A stretch of 64,000 bases of DNA from Mortierella sp. BCC40632 (lineage: Eukaryota; Mortierellomycota; Mortierellomycetes; Mortierellales; Mortierellaceae), in the NCBI GenBank assembly GCA_011634665.1, contig WAEK01000007.1:1471001-1535000 (forward strand), given 5' to 3'. The notes below the pieces were generated by a model. The model saw nothing but the letters and a program-made list of their open reading frames with translations. It made no database searches and had not been told where the DNA came from. The translations under genes and the position numbers were made by a program. Below, piece by piece: positions 48,010 to 58,876 of the stretch (position 1 is the stretch's first letter; every line of letters starts with the position of its first letter).

Positions 48010-48878
48010 TCTCTCTTCTCTTTTCTCTCTTCTATTTTCTCTCTCTCTCTCTCGCTCTCCCCTTCCTCCCTCCCTCCCTCCTCCCTCTCTCCCTCCCAAT
48101 CTTTCCCACCCTACTCCCCACACGTCCCTCCCCCTCCCCCTCCTCTGCCTGGACTGTACTCTCCCACGGGTAGATGGGACGTACCCTCTCCCCGTCCTTG
48201 TCCGAGCAGAGTGGGACGGGGAAGGAAGCCTGGCGAGTCGTGCTGGAATTCTAGGATACTGGAGCCCTGTCCGAGGAAACGACTGGTCTTATCCGACGCG
48301 ACAGAAACTAGGGCGAAATGATTGGCTTGCATGGAACAGCCTATCACCGGCTTTTGCTCCTTTGCCCAGAGAGAAGGGGGAAAGAGAGAGAGAGAGAAAA
48401 GGAAGAGGAGGATGAGAAAGATCTCTTTTCTTTTTTTTTTTTTTTTTTTTTCTTGCTGCTTTGCTGGTGTCTGTCAATGTGTGTATTTGTCTGTGGTGTG
48501 CCTTTTTTTTTTCTCTGTTCTCTCTCTCTCTCTCTCTCTCTCTTTGCCATCCACCCCCTTCTCCTCTCTCCTCCTCTTCTCGTATTGCACTCTCATGCTA
48601 CCCCCTTCCTCCTTCTCTTCCTCTTCTTCCTCTTCTTCCTTTCTCTCTCTTCTTCTTCTTCTTCTTCTTCTCTTTTACCCCTGTCTGTCCCCCTCTCCCC
48701 TTCTCTCTGGTGTCGGGCTGTTTCCTCTCTCTTCGTCCTGGCTACGTCACTGACCCTGACTTGAAATCCTTCTCCTCCTTGACATGAACAGTATCACAGA
48801 ATCCTGAAGCGGCGAGCCGCCCGTGCTAATCTCGAGGCCGAGAATAGGCTGCTCCAGCGTGGTCGCAAGGTAAAGAAG

Positions 48879-48911
<33 letters not shown>

Positions 48912-49369
48912 CTCTTTTGTTTATTTGTTTCTGGCTACAAAAAGAATAAGAGTCTTCATTTTCTGACTAGAAAGGTATCTTTTTTTCTTTTTTCTTTTTT
49001 TTTTTTGGACTCAACAATTGAACATTGTAGTACCTCCACGAATCGCGCCACAAACATGCCATGCGTCGCCCACGTGGACCTGGCGGTCGATTCCTGACAG
49101 CAGCCGAAATTGCAGCGATGGATAAAGAAAAGGGTTCAGGAGGAGGAGGAGAACTTGGGGATGGATCCTCACAAGGTTCAAGTCAAGGTGTTGGTGGAGC
49201 CTTTGATACCAGTCTCCACCATGAATCCTATCAGGTTCAGCATCATCGACAACAACTGAAGCATGAGGAGCTTCTTCAGCAACAGCAACAGCTTAGGTTG
49301 CAACAACAACAACAGCAACTACAGCAGTCATTGCCTCAACCACGTCAAGTGTATGAGACTGGACTATAA
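47092..49369 (+). CDS. CCAAT-binding factor subunit NF-YA/Hap2
   Basis: DNA-contacting subunit of the trimeric CCAAT-binding complex (Hap2/3/5, NF-Y). Exons 47092-47283, 47543-47632, 48792-48869 and 49031-49369 give 232 residues. The core is unmistakable. EEPLYVNAKQYHRILKRRAA is the A1 helix that binds the NF-YB/NF-YC dimer. YLHESRHKHAMRRPRGPGGRFL is the A2 DNA-reading segment. Three introns interrupt the core, so splicing is essential for function. The N-terminus is Ser/Pro/Ala-rich and the C-terminus is Gly- then Gln-rich (LLQQQQQL, LQQQQQQLQQS), likely an activation region. The acceptor of exon 2 is the first AG after a T run. Intron 3 is 1.16 kb and very CT-rich. The likely role is regulation of respiration, iron or nitrogen genes, as in other fungi. 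Confidence 0.93.
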
Positions 49370-50042
49370 AGGCAGGAGAATGAGATCTTTTCTTGAACCC
49401 AGAGATTTTTTATTCCTCCTCTTTCTTTTCTTTTCTTTTTTTTTCTTTTTCTTTTTCTTTTTTCTTGCTTTGGAGAGAACCATTTGGTTCTTCTTCTCTC
49501 GCTTGAGTGGCTACGGTATGAATTCTTTTTATGCGTCAAATCGAAGCTCGCTATGAGTGTGTGCAATGTTTTTTTTTTTTGAAAGAAAAAAAAGAAAAAA
49601 AAAAAGAAGATCCTGTTTTTTTGCTGCTCTTTCTTTAAAACAAAAAACAACAAAAACAACAACAAAAAAAATATTGTTGTTTTTTTCTCAGTGTTTTTCC
49701 CCCCCCCACACACACACCCCACAGACACCCCCCCCTTTTTGGTCTCATCTTTCTACCCCTAGGCTTTCTTTTCTTGAGTTTCTGTCATAGATCATACCAG
49801 ATGCTTCACTAGCGCCCGAAAAAAAAAAAAAAAAAGGTTTCGCTGATAGCTAGAAGCAGGTCCTCGATGGTGTAAATACAAAAAAAAAAAAAAAAATACT
49901 CGCTTTTTTTTTTTCTTTTTTTTCTTTTCTCTCGGTCTCTCCCTCTCGGTTCCTTTCTCTTTCTATTGCTCCTGCCTCTGTCGCAGTCTCGTTTCAAGCC
50001 CCTATCCCACTGAGAGGATCTAGTGTCTGGACTCTTGTGCAC

Positions 50043-50074
<32 letters not shown>

Positions 50075-50304
50075 GGGAATGGTCGAGGGCTTTTTGGTTT
50101 TTTCTTCTTCCTTTATTACATATGTTAATAATATGCGATGGCGTTTCGTAGGTAGTATACAGATGGCGATCAGATTGGGTTGACTTAAAGTAGGGGTGAG
50201 TAGGCGGTGTTGTTGTTGATAATGATAATGATGATGATGATGGTGATGATGATGATAGTGAGGATGGTGGTGGTGGTGGCAGTGGTGGTGGTGGCAGAAA
50301 GCTC
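49370..50304. other. convergent 3' spacer, NF-YA / IMP3
   Basis: 0.93 kb between stop codons with T/A homopolymers (an A run of about 29 near 50042) and an ATG/TGG-type repeat at 50214-50295 directly behind the IMP3 stop. No gene supported. Confidence 0.6.
50214..50295. repeat. imperfect (GAT)n/(GGT)n trinucleotide repeat
   Basis: Imperfect GAT then GGT triplets, which fall in the 3' UTR of IMP3. Confidence 0.85.
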
Positions 50305-51443
50305 CTACAACAGATCGAAGTCGTCCAGCTAACAAGTGAGAAAAAAAAATGATATTGCAGAAAAGAAAACGTGTTAGAATTTGGTCCGCATCAGAAGAAG
50401 TAGAACACGCAACTCTGTTGAAATGAAATGAGAGAGAAAATGATAGCTCCAGTTTTTGTTGTTGTTGTTGCTTTGTGTTTTACCTTGTCGTTGTACTTCA
50501 TGATCTTTCTCTTGATCTTGGAAGTATCCACCCAAGTGACATAGTCCTCCATGTTGCGAGTCACCAGGTAAGCAGGGTCTGTCACCGTCTCGGGACCCAC
50601 ACGGATATCTATCAGCCAAGAAGCGTAGATATTAAAATTAGATTGGGTTCAGTCAGTCCCATGTCCTTCATGAGATTAGCTCCTATCCTGTCCTCTGCCA
50701 TTCTGTACAATAGATGACAAAAAAAAAAAAAGAAAAGAAAAAAGAAAAAAAGAAAAAAAAGAAAACAGGAAGAAAAGGCACACATACGTCCTTGCTCAAC
50801 AAAAGTAACAGCCTCCTTGACAGTCTCGGCCATCTTTAGTCGGCACATGACAATGGGTAGGCGACGACGACAAAAGGCACTGACGGTGACCTTGTCCGTT
50901 TGCGAAAACTGTTTGTTGGCGGTGATGATGCCCATGTCGTAGAGTTTCTCCAACAAAAGCTCCTCTTGCTTTTGACGAAAGGGATCCTGAGGTGGCAAGA
51001 GCGCAATCTTATTGGCGAGCGCTTTGATATTTCCACACAACTTGTTGTATCTTGATGGAAGGACAGAGAAGGGGTGGGGGTTAGATGTTTAGGCGTGTTG
51101 AGCATTTAGTGTCTGTTGGTAACAGGGATCAGGAGGAGGGACTCGGTTGCGATAGAGCGACGGTAATAGTGGGGTGGTGTAGAGGATGGTTTCCAGGGGG
51201 GGAAGGGGGAAGAAGGGACGGATAGGAGGAAAGTACTCCATTGACCTCTCTTGCTAGACTGTTTGAGACTCCATGGATCACCCTGTTCCCATTGGTCCCT
51301 GATGCTTACTTGATGTAGTCCTCTCGCTTCTGGATGTGGTATCGGCGCATGACCTTGATCTCACGAATGTTCTCGGTCGACTTCCAGTTAAGGAAATCGA
51401 CCTTCTTGAGCAACTTTGACTCGTGATACGCTAATTGACGCAT
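50305..51443 (-). CDS. IMP3: U3 snoRNP protein IMP3
   Basis: Component of the small-subunit processome; with Mpp10 and Imp4 it helps U3 snoRNA pair with pre-rRNA in the nucleolus. Exons (minus): 51443-51310, 51050-50788, 50608-50484 and 50328-50305, 181 residues (human 184, yeast 183). Diagnostic blocks are [70 protein letters not shown] and [40 protein letters not shown] completes the S4-like RNA-binding domain. The last exon is only 24 bases (LDDFDLL and stop) and matches the acidic DDFDL ending of the human protein. The 5' donor signals are standard GTAAGC, GTATGT and GTAAAA. Confidence 0.94.
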
Positions 51444-53794
51444 GCTGCTGGTGGTGGTCTGCTGGGGATGTCAAACGATGAAGGAGAGTAAGAGAAAAGG
51501 GCCAAGGCAAATGGGCTCCCTGATGCTCTTTGCTTGGGTGTTGGAGACACTGCTTTTTTTTTTTTTCTAAAGAATCAACAACAACTCGTCCTTTGGATAG
51601 CCGTCACGAATTGGGGTGGCTTTGATTATTCTCCCTAGGAGAAATCCCGCGGGAGAAGAGACTTTCTCGATCGTTGAAGGCTATGCTCTTCTCTGCTCTT
51701 CTTTGGCGGCTCTGTTGTTGCTCCTTCGTCCTCCTCTCAAGGCAGATCACGAAACATTAAAAAAGAGATGCTTTTTGGACCTCGAAAATAACAACAATAA
51801 CAAAAAAAGAAGAGACCATCTTCCGGTTTACGTGTTCAGCGCAGAGCTCCAAAGCATTTCATACAACTACAGCACACCCGCTCTGCCCTCCTGTCCGATC
51901 ACAGATCTCGTCTTTTCACCATTCTATTCGCTCTTTGGACCTTGTGTCTGTTGGATCCGACATACTCCCGTTCCCTTGGCGCTGCAGCCTGGGCGAGGCT
52001 CTGTCCTCTTTGCCCATGGCTGGAATGCATAATAGTAGACTATGAATGCAAGCTAGCTTGGCTCTCGACGAGCCGCCTTGTCTAGTTTCGTTGACTGCAT
52101 TAACTCTATTTAACAGAGTCGATCGAGAACCGGCAGATCAGAGAACATGGCTCCATAACCCTAGCCCAGTCCCCATCTGGAAAATAGACAACACCGACAC
52201 TGCTTCAAACAAGCTTGAATCGGTGTTGCTTGATAATATCGAGCCGAACATCCTCTGCACCCTAATCAATGTACCTTGGGGAGACATACATTGGGGTCAG
52301 AAGACAGGCCTAGGCTTTCAATAGCTGGGTCCTCTCCTTCTCCCCCTCCCCCTACCCTTTCCTTTTTCGTACCCAACTGACTTCTATGCCGTCTTCTGGG
52401 GGAAGCACCCTCAGGTACTTGCTTTCCTGCCAAGACATAAACTCCTCTCTTCCTTCTGTCACTTCCTCCCCCCTAGTCATGACCAGCGTGATTCTCTATG
52501 ACGAATTGGTCGGCCCGAGTTCTCTGTCTTGGACAAGATCGCGAATGCCTTCCATCTTTTTTTTTTTTTTCTTAGTTTCCAAGAAAACTTTTAGTCTCGT
52601 GCCGTTGCAACGGTTCATTCATGCAGCCAAAAAAAAAAAAAAAAAAAAAAAAAGAAAAAAAGTCGAGAAACGACTATGACTATGCCATTGCCTTGGATAG
52701 TTCACTTTTGTTGCCGGCTGTTCTCTTTTCTTTCTCCTTTGCATGTGGGATTCGTTTCATGGAGACCATGCATCGCCTCGTCTATTCTACCGGGTTGTGT
52801 CATAGGGAGAGAAAGAGTAAAGAAGGGGGGTGAGGGAGAGGAGAGAAGTCATTAAAAAAAAGTAAAGAAAAGGGCAAGGGAGCACAGGCTGCAAAAGGAA
52901 TGGCCAGTGAAAAAAAAAAGAGCCAAAAGGTCGCCGACACTCCTCTTTCTACCCTCTCTTTCATTTTGAAACAGGGCAGGAGAGCAAATAATGTAAAAAA
53001 AACGTCGAGGTGGTTTGGCCTTGCAGCTCCCATGCGAGGATGAGAGGTGCGTGCAGCCAAGAGACAAGAGTGTCGACCCGCCCACCGAGGAGCAAATGAA
53101 GAAAAAAAAAAAAAAAAAGAGTCGAGACCCTGCTGTGGGACGGTCAAACATTGGCTCTCTCTCTCCCAGGGCCTGTAATAGCCCTCTTCTGGAGGAGAGA
53201 GGACGACTGTAGCTCACAACAACAGCAGCGTCTCTTTTTTTTTTCTCTACCCCTCTTCTCCCGTCTGGGCGGGACATGTGGGCATCAAAGGCAAAGTCCA
53301 GGAACATGCTGGGATAGGACGAGCACAGACAGCAAGGCTCTGGCGAATCAGGCGCAGCATCGCACCTGTTCAGGCACACAAGGCCCATCTCCCCCTCGCC
53401 CGTTGGCACGGTCCATTATTATTAGGATTGGGTCTTGTAATCCAAAGAGAGAGAGAGAGAGAAGAGAGAGAAAGAGAGAGCACTTGTTCTCTCTCTCTAT
53501 CTGAATAAAAAATAAAAAAGTCTCCGCGCGCCTCGTCCCTCGGGACTCTCCCTCTCTCTCACTGCCCCATCCATTTACCTTGCCTGCGCCCACTACCTCT
53601 GTACACTCTGCTCTCCATATTCTCTTAAATACCCCCCTCATAGCCGGCATTCCCCCTCTTCATCTCTGTCTCTTGTCGCCTCGGTCCCCTCATTTTCTTT
53701 TCTACTTGCTCTCCGTCGCCACTTCCTTTATACCCTCATTGTATATAGCAACCATCTTTACAATTGACAGAGACCCTCTCCACATACTACAGCC
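51444..53794. other. 2.35-kb divergent spacer
   Basis: Between the start of IMP3 (-) and the start of the Ser-rich gene (+). It contains T and A homopolymers (near 51553, 52556, 52627 and 53102), and CT-rich leader sequence from about 53520. TATA-like elements CTTTATA and GTATATAG lie at about 53730-53750, a plausible promoter for the downstream gene. No coding gene supported. Confidence 0.5.
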
Positions 53795-55192
53795 ATGTCG
53801 CTGCCTCAAACATTCTCATCCTCAACTGCTATGGAGACGCTCTCACAAAAAGCGCCTACCAAGCAGTCTCGCCGGTCTCTTGGCTCGGACTCTGTCCCTG
53901 CCAGACGGCTCTTGCGCTTCCCCTTTGGACAAAGTAACAGCAACAGCAACAATCAGAGCGGTAGCCGCCCTGAGAAACAGGATCTCACTCCAACACCCAC
54001 ACCAACCATCGAATGCATCAGAGTCGACGATTACTTGTCACGCCCGCCACACGCCCACACCGCAACCCATCACACCCGGTCCAGGTCCGACTCGTCCGTT
54101 ATCTCCTTGGGTTCCACTAGAGCCCCAACATCCTTGTCCATCTCTTCAGAATCCGCCCAGGACAATGACACTTTGTTTTTCTCCTCAGAGGATGCTGGTG
54201 CACGCTGCTGCTCCCTTACCAACTATGCCCCCTCGACTTCACTCGATCATCGGTCCATGGCCCGGACACGCCGCCCTAATCGTCTCCAGCAGCTCGGTTG
54301 TTCTCACGCCAACTCTTTTTCGTCCTCCACAACCTGTCTGGGAACTACTACGCGGCGAATGAGGTCCTCCTCCACAGTCTCGATTCCACCACCTCCCATC
54401 TCCAACTTTTTGTCCCAGAGTCCAAGAGCAGCCGAGATTACACGGTCAAGGCCTACTGTGAGCACCTCTTCCTCGTCGTCCACAATCCCCTCTTCGACTT
54501 CGATGACACGGATACACCCTCAGACATTGCTCTCGCCCAGTTTGTGTTCGCCCTGGTCTCCCTCGACACTTTCTTCGCCCTCGCTCTCGCCCTCCCCTTC
54601 GTCCTCCTTTCCCATGTCAACATCCATGTCCACGCATTTGAGCGAGTTGACCCCTTCGGATCTTGACAAGGACAATGAAGATGAGACTTTTGGTTTTCGA
54701 CGAATTCTTTCACAGGGACCATTTTCACCTACAAGGGCCACTTCACCCATGCCCTATTCTCCATCTTGTTCTTCCTCTTCTGCTTCTTCTTTTGCTTATG
54801 ATAATAATGATAGTTCTTCTTTCCATTCCGAAACGACGATGGTGGATCACGATTTGTTTTATGCTCGCACAAATACGCCCACTTTTCCTCATGATGTGCC
54901 TACAATCCAAACGGATGCTTCTAGTAGGATCAAAAAGAATAAGAAAAAGTGTCCTACTTTGACACTTTCTTTAACTTTATGCTTAAAAAGTAAAAAAAAA
55001 AAAGAAAAAAAAACACAAAAACACACACACACACACACACACACACAGCATTGTAAAACAATAAAAATACCAAAAACAAGCATTTCTAAAAAGTACAAAA
55101 TCACTACCGCCTTTTTTTTTTTTTTTTTTTTTTTACTCTTTAATCGGAAAACGAAAAGGGGGGGTAGAGTAGGCAGAGACAGAGTTGGCTAA
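53795..55192 (+). CDS. Ser/Thr/Pro-rich low-complexity protein
   Basis: A single open frame of 465 codons from the ATG at 53795. The protein is about a third Ser with Thr and Pro, has basic motifs (KQSRRSLGSDS, TRSRSDSSVIS, RRMRSSSTVS) typical of phosphorylation sites, and a short acidic block (DLDKDNEDETFGFRRILSQG) that looks like the most conserved part. No known domain. The final about 55 codons read through A-rich and (AC)n repeats, giving KEKKTQKHTHTH, and then a poly-Phe run. That end is suspicious: the true C-terminus may lie earlier through an unrecognised intron, or the gene may end near the SSRIKKNKKK stretch. It converges on the lipase gene 109 bases away. Confidence 0.6.
   Translation: MSLPQTFSSSTAMETLSQKAPTKQSRRSLGSDSVPARRLLRFPFGQSNSNSNNQSGSRPEKQDLTPTPTPTIECIRVDDYLSRPPHAHTATHHTRSRSDSSVISLGSTRAPTSLSISSESAQDNDTLFFSSEDAGARCCSLTNYAPSTSLDHRSMARTRRPNRLQQLGCSHANSFSSSTTCLGTTTRRMRSSSTVSIPPPPISNFLSQSPRAAEITRSRPTVSTSSSSSTIPSSTSMTRIHPQTLLSPSLCSPWSPSTLSSPSLSPSPSSSFPMSTSMSTHLSELTPSDLDKDNEDETFGFRRILSQGPFSPTRATSPMPYSPSCSSSSASSFAYDNNDSSSFHSETTMVDHDLFYARTNTPTFPHDVPTIQTDASSRIKKNKKKCPTLTLSLTLCLKSKKKKEKKTQKHTHTHTHTQHCKTIKIPKTSISKKYKITTAFFFFFFFLLFNRKTKRGGRVGRDRVG
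55018..55047. repeat. (AC)n microsatellite
   Basis: About 14 AC units near the end of the Ser-rich open frame. Confidence 0.9.
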
Positions 55193-55256
55193 AAGAGTTT
55201 GCTCCGCAGGGACAAAAAAGACACAGATTCCTTCTACTGTAGCTTATTTTTCTTTT

Positions 55257-55288
<32 letters not shown>

Positions 55289-55301
55289 TTTTTTTTTTTT
55301 T

Positions 55302-58300
55302 TTACTCTTCCCTATCAGGCATCAACGGAAGAGATTGTGAACGTTGTTCCTGTTCCTGCACCAAACCTGACGACATGGTCGAAGACGTGGTCGTATCACA
55401 GGTTCGTTGACTTGTCTGAGAACTGAATCGGACCACACGTTGAGTCAATCGAGAGGTCGTGGCCGAACTCTGACTCGTCATGGCCCCATTGTTCATTGCC
55501 GTCGTCATGGTCGTCGTCATGGTCGTCGCCGACGCCGTGGACGCACCATTCGACACTACATTTGTCGCTTGAATTTCTCTCGGGCTGATCGTCAACTCGA
55601 CCACTCCATCGTCCATCCTCGACATCGCCCTCGTCGTCACAGTCATCGATCCGTTCGCTCTACTAGATTCCAATTCTCTCTCGGCCTCCTTGTTCAAACC
55701 CTTCAATCGTTTCTCAAAATCTTTACCAGGAAAACTCTTGAAATCAAATCGAGATTGAATCAAATTCCTTTGATATGTCACAGGAGAATGTGACATGATC
55801 CCCGGGAATCTCAACAAGATTTTTTCCACTAGAGTCGGTTGACGGATCTTGGCCATCGCATCCACATCCACCAACTCTCGAGCCTTATTGGCATCGATCG
55901 CTATTTGTTCAAATCGTGTTTCTGTTCGGGTTTGCTCCACATGGGAAGACGTTCGTTCTACACCATCCACATGTCCATGACTATCCGTATGGATCGTCTC
56001 GGAAGTCGATGTCGATTCTTGCGTACTGGCCATACTACTAGCCCTGGTCACAGTCGTGGCAGGATGAGACAACTCTGGAAACGATCTGTTTGCTATCCGA
56101 GCTGGAGCCGAGACGGGAGGTCGATCGGATTCGGGTTGGTTTGGATCGGATTCGGGTTGGTTTGGATCGGATTCGGGTGTGGAGGCGGTGGACATGTCTA
56201 ATTCCCGTGTGTTCTCTCGAGCCAAGGCCTTGACCTTCTTGGATACCTCATCAGAGTCCATATTCAATTTCTTTAGATAAACCTTCCATGCATTCGCAAC
56301 ATTTTCTAATTCCATCATCAAAGCCTCGACTTTTTCTTTGGTCCGCGTCACCAGATGGGAAAGGTTGCGGTCAAAATAGGAGGTCGGGCCCACATAGAGT
56401 TCCTTGGAGGCCAGATTGTGGATCTTGACCACCTGGCCCACATTCTGGTAGTCCAATAACGAATGCAAATGTCTGGGCCTATTGGGGTCTTGGGTTGGTG
56501 GAGTGTTCGGATTAAACCCGGGCAGTGTCTCGGGGCAGTGAGGGCATGGGAAGGGACTACCATTTAGTTGGTCAGCATCCAAGCTAAATCCTGGAGGCAT
56601 GAGGGGGGACTTTTTTTTTTTTTTTTTTTCAGTTCAGAGAGCAGAGAAGGAGCTATGAGTATCTTTTTTTCTTTTCCTTTCTTCCTCCCTTTCCTTAGTC
56701 AATCTTACACTCAAGTACCAAAAAAAAAAAGCACTTACTGATATCCTTATCAACAACAATCCGCCAATAGGTCGACTTGTGAGGACTCTTCTCCATATAT
56801 TGTCGATGATTCCATGCGAATTGACGTGCAAAACTCGTGTCGCCCAATCGAGGACTGGCCACACTATAGGCATCTCGAAGAATAATCAGATCTGGATCTT
56901 TACCATATTTCGCCAACATGGCCTCCAGCACCGTGATCGGTTTTCCTTTAGAGTCCTTGGTAGGAGTGTCTCGATACACAAGCTGAGGTCCATCCGAGAC
57001 ATTACCTGCCTCATAGAATTCTGTTATCAATGGATCATCCTCACGCATTGGCATCTGGAGTCGGGCCAACGTTAGAGCTGCGAGGGCACCACCAAGCGAA
57101 TGCCCCGTCAGCCAGAGATTGACAGGTTTGCCAGTTCGACGCCTGGCATCCTCGGCCGCCTCAAAAATGATGCCCATGATGGTCGTGAATGGGTTGATGT
57201 TGTTATAGTTCCTTGCCTCGTAGTCGTCCAAAGGGGGTGGATCTGGGAAGATGGATTCGTAAAAGCCCTTGTGAACTTCACCATAGAGGTACTGGCTTGC
57301 GTCAACACGTTGGATGGTTGCATCCAGGAGGTAATCATCTTGTAGGGATATGCGCGTACGTCCAAGAGCACAGCAAAGAGATCAAGGAGAGAGAGGGAAA
57401 GAGAGGGCGGGAAGGTGAGGAAAAAGGCAGGGGGTGGAGGAGGGATGAAGAGTTACTGCTCGTTAGATAAGGGCGAAGCAAGCACGGTCCAACTGCATAG
57501 TTTGAAATCTTGTAAAGAAGAAGAAAAAAAAAACATGAAGATGTTCAGATGGGTTCTTACTAAAAGTCAAAACCGAGGTGCCTTTGAAGACCAGGACGAT
57601 AGCCTGGTCATTGTAGAATAGACCCGCAAAGGGACCTCCCAACGTCTTGAGTTCACTGATTCCCGAAAAGTGCATCCCAAACTCCTTTTCCGCACTCTCA
57701 TTGATGGCCTTGGCGCTATCTTCCAATTTCTTGGAGGTTTGTTCTCTTTGATCTTGATCCTTGATGTTGTGCATGATCTCGCAAGCCTCGGCGACCATTT
57801 TCTCGTCCCGCTGGTAGGCCATGCTGGACATGATCAAGAGTAGATTGGCAATGTAATAGTTGAAGACGGGCTTGTCGCGCGGTGTCTGGTCCGCCAACTC
57901 TCGAACAGCCTCGTCAATTCCATCTGGGTCAACCTCATCTAAGGAAAAAAAAAAAACATCGTCCCCCAAAAGTAAGAATCGCGATTATTAATGAACACGA
58001 CCTCGCGAGCACGAGCATGCAACACAAAGAGGTCCCAAGAAAATAGAGTTATTTTAAGACTCGCCCATATTGTTATTGTTGGGAGAGTACAACAACTGGA
58101 AGAGATACACGTGCGAGAAGGTCGACTGCTGTGGAGTGTTCAAGGGGAGATGGCCCCCGCTCTTCTTATGATTTTTTTTTCCTCCTTTCCTTTCCTCTCA
58201 TTAAAGCTTATGCGGTTGTTTTATATAATTTACCTGACCCGTCCAAAAGCGCAATCTGATCATCGAAAAACCATTTGTAAAGCTTGGCTCCAATGGTCGT

Positions 58301-58876
58301 GTAGTTGACGGCCTGGACAAGGAGTCCAATGACCCATTGAGTAATAGCCATGGCGATGATCACCACCGGCAGCACGCCCATCGCATACACTCGACTGAGC
58401 AGGTCGCGACCTGGGATCTTTGTTGGGCTAAAAAAATGACTTTTGTACAGATGAAACCCATCCCGTAGAAATTTCTTAAAGGTCATCGACTTGATCGGGG
58501 CTGACTTCACCTGTGGCGGTAGTGTTGGTGGCGGTAAAGATGGCTCCTCATCCTGGCTCAGGGGCGTGGCATGATGCCTCCGCATAAAATGAAGTCGTGG
58601 TGGAAAAGACTCCAGGTCCTGCGATCCACTGGGTTCCTGTGGATGGATACAAAGCTCTTTTAAATGTCGGATATTGGGAGCCAACTTGGGAGTTAGGATC
58701 AAGCTCCGGCGTTCCTGGCGTCTTTTTCGCGAATGTGCGTAGAGACATTGTGGTAGAGTGGGGTTACAAGCATTGTTCAAGCTTGTTGTCTGGGTGTAGG
58801 AGGTGGAGGATGAAGATGAAGAAGAATAGGCAGAGCTAGTGCTGCCGTTGGCAGAACTAGACTGTTCCTGTACCAT
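55302..58876 (-). CDS. class 3 (fungal-type) lipase with membrane anchor and long tail
   Basis: Exons (minus): 58876-58234, 57938-57561, 57338-56739 and 56590-55302, 969 residues. The N-terminus is Ser-rich, with a hydrophobic segment at about residues 175-200 (VLPVVIIAMAITQWVIGLLV), probably membrane-spanning. The lipase domain starts near residue 215 with FNYYIANLLLIMSSMAYQRD and IVLVFKGTSVLTF. It continues through LYGEVHKGFYESIF to the nucleophile elbow LWLTGHSLGGALAALTLAR near residue 425, with the acid in VASPRLGD and a His candidate in QVVKIHNL. It likely hydrolyses acylglycerols or phospholipids at a membrane. About 370 residues of low complexity follow, with a 21-bp repeat encoding PNQPESD. 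The exon 4 acceptor (GCCTCCAG) was chosen by phase; an alternative upstream start at PPGFSL is out of phase as sequenced. Confidence 0.84.
56124..56178 (-). repeat. 21-bp tandem repeat in the lipase tail
   Basis: 2.6 copies of a 21-bp unit, translated as PNQPESD on the coding strand. Copies are identical at DNA level, suggesting recent expansion. Confidence 0.9.
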
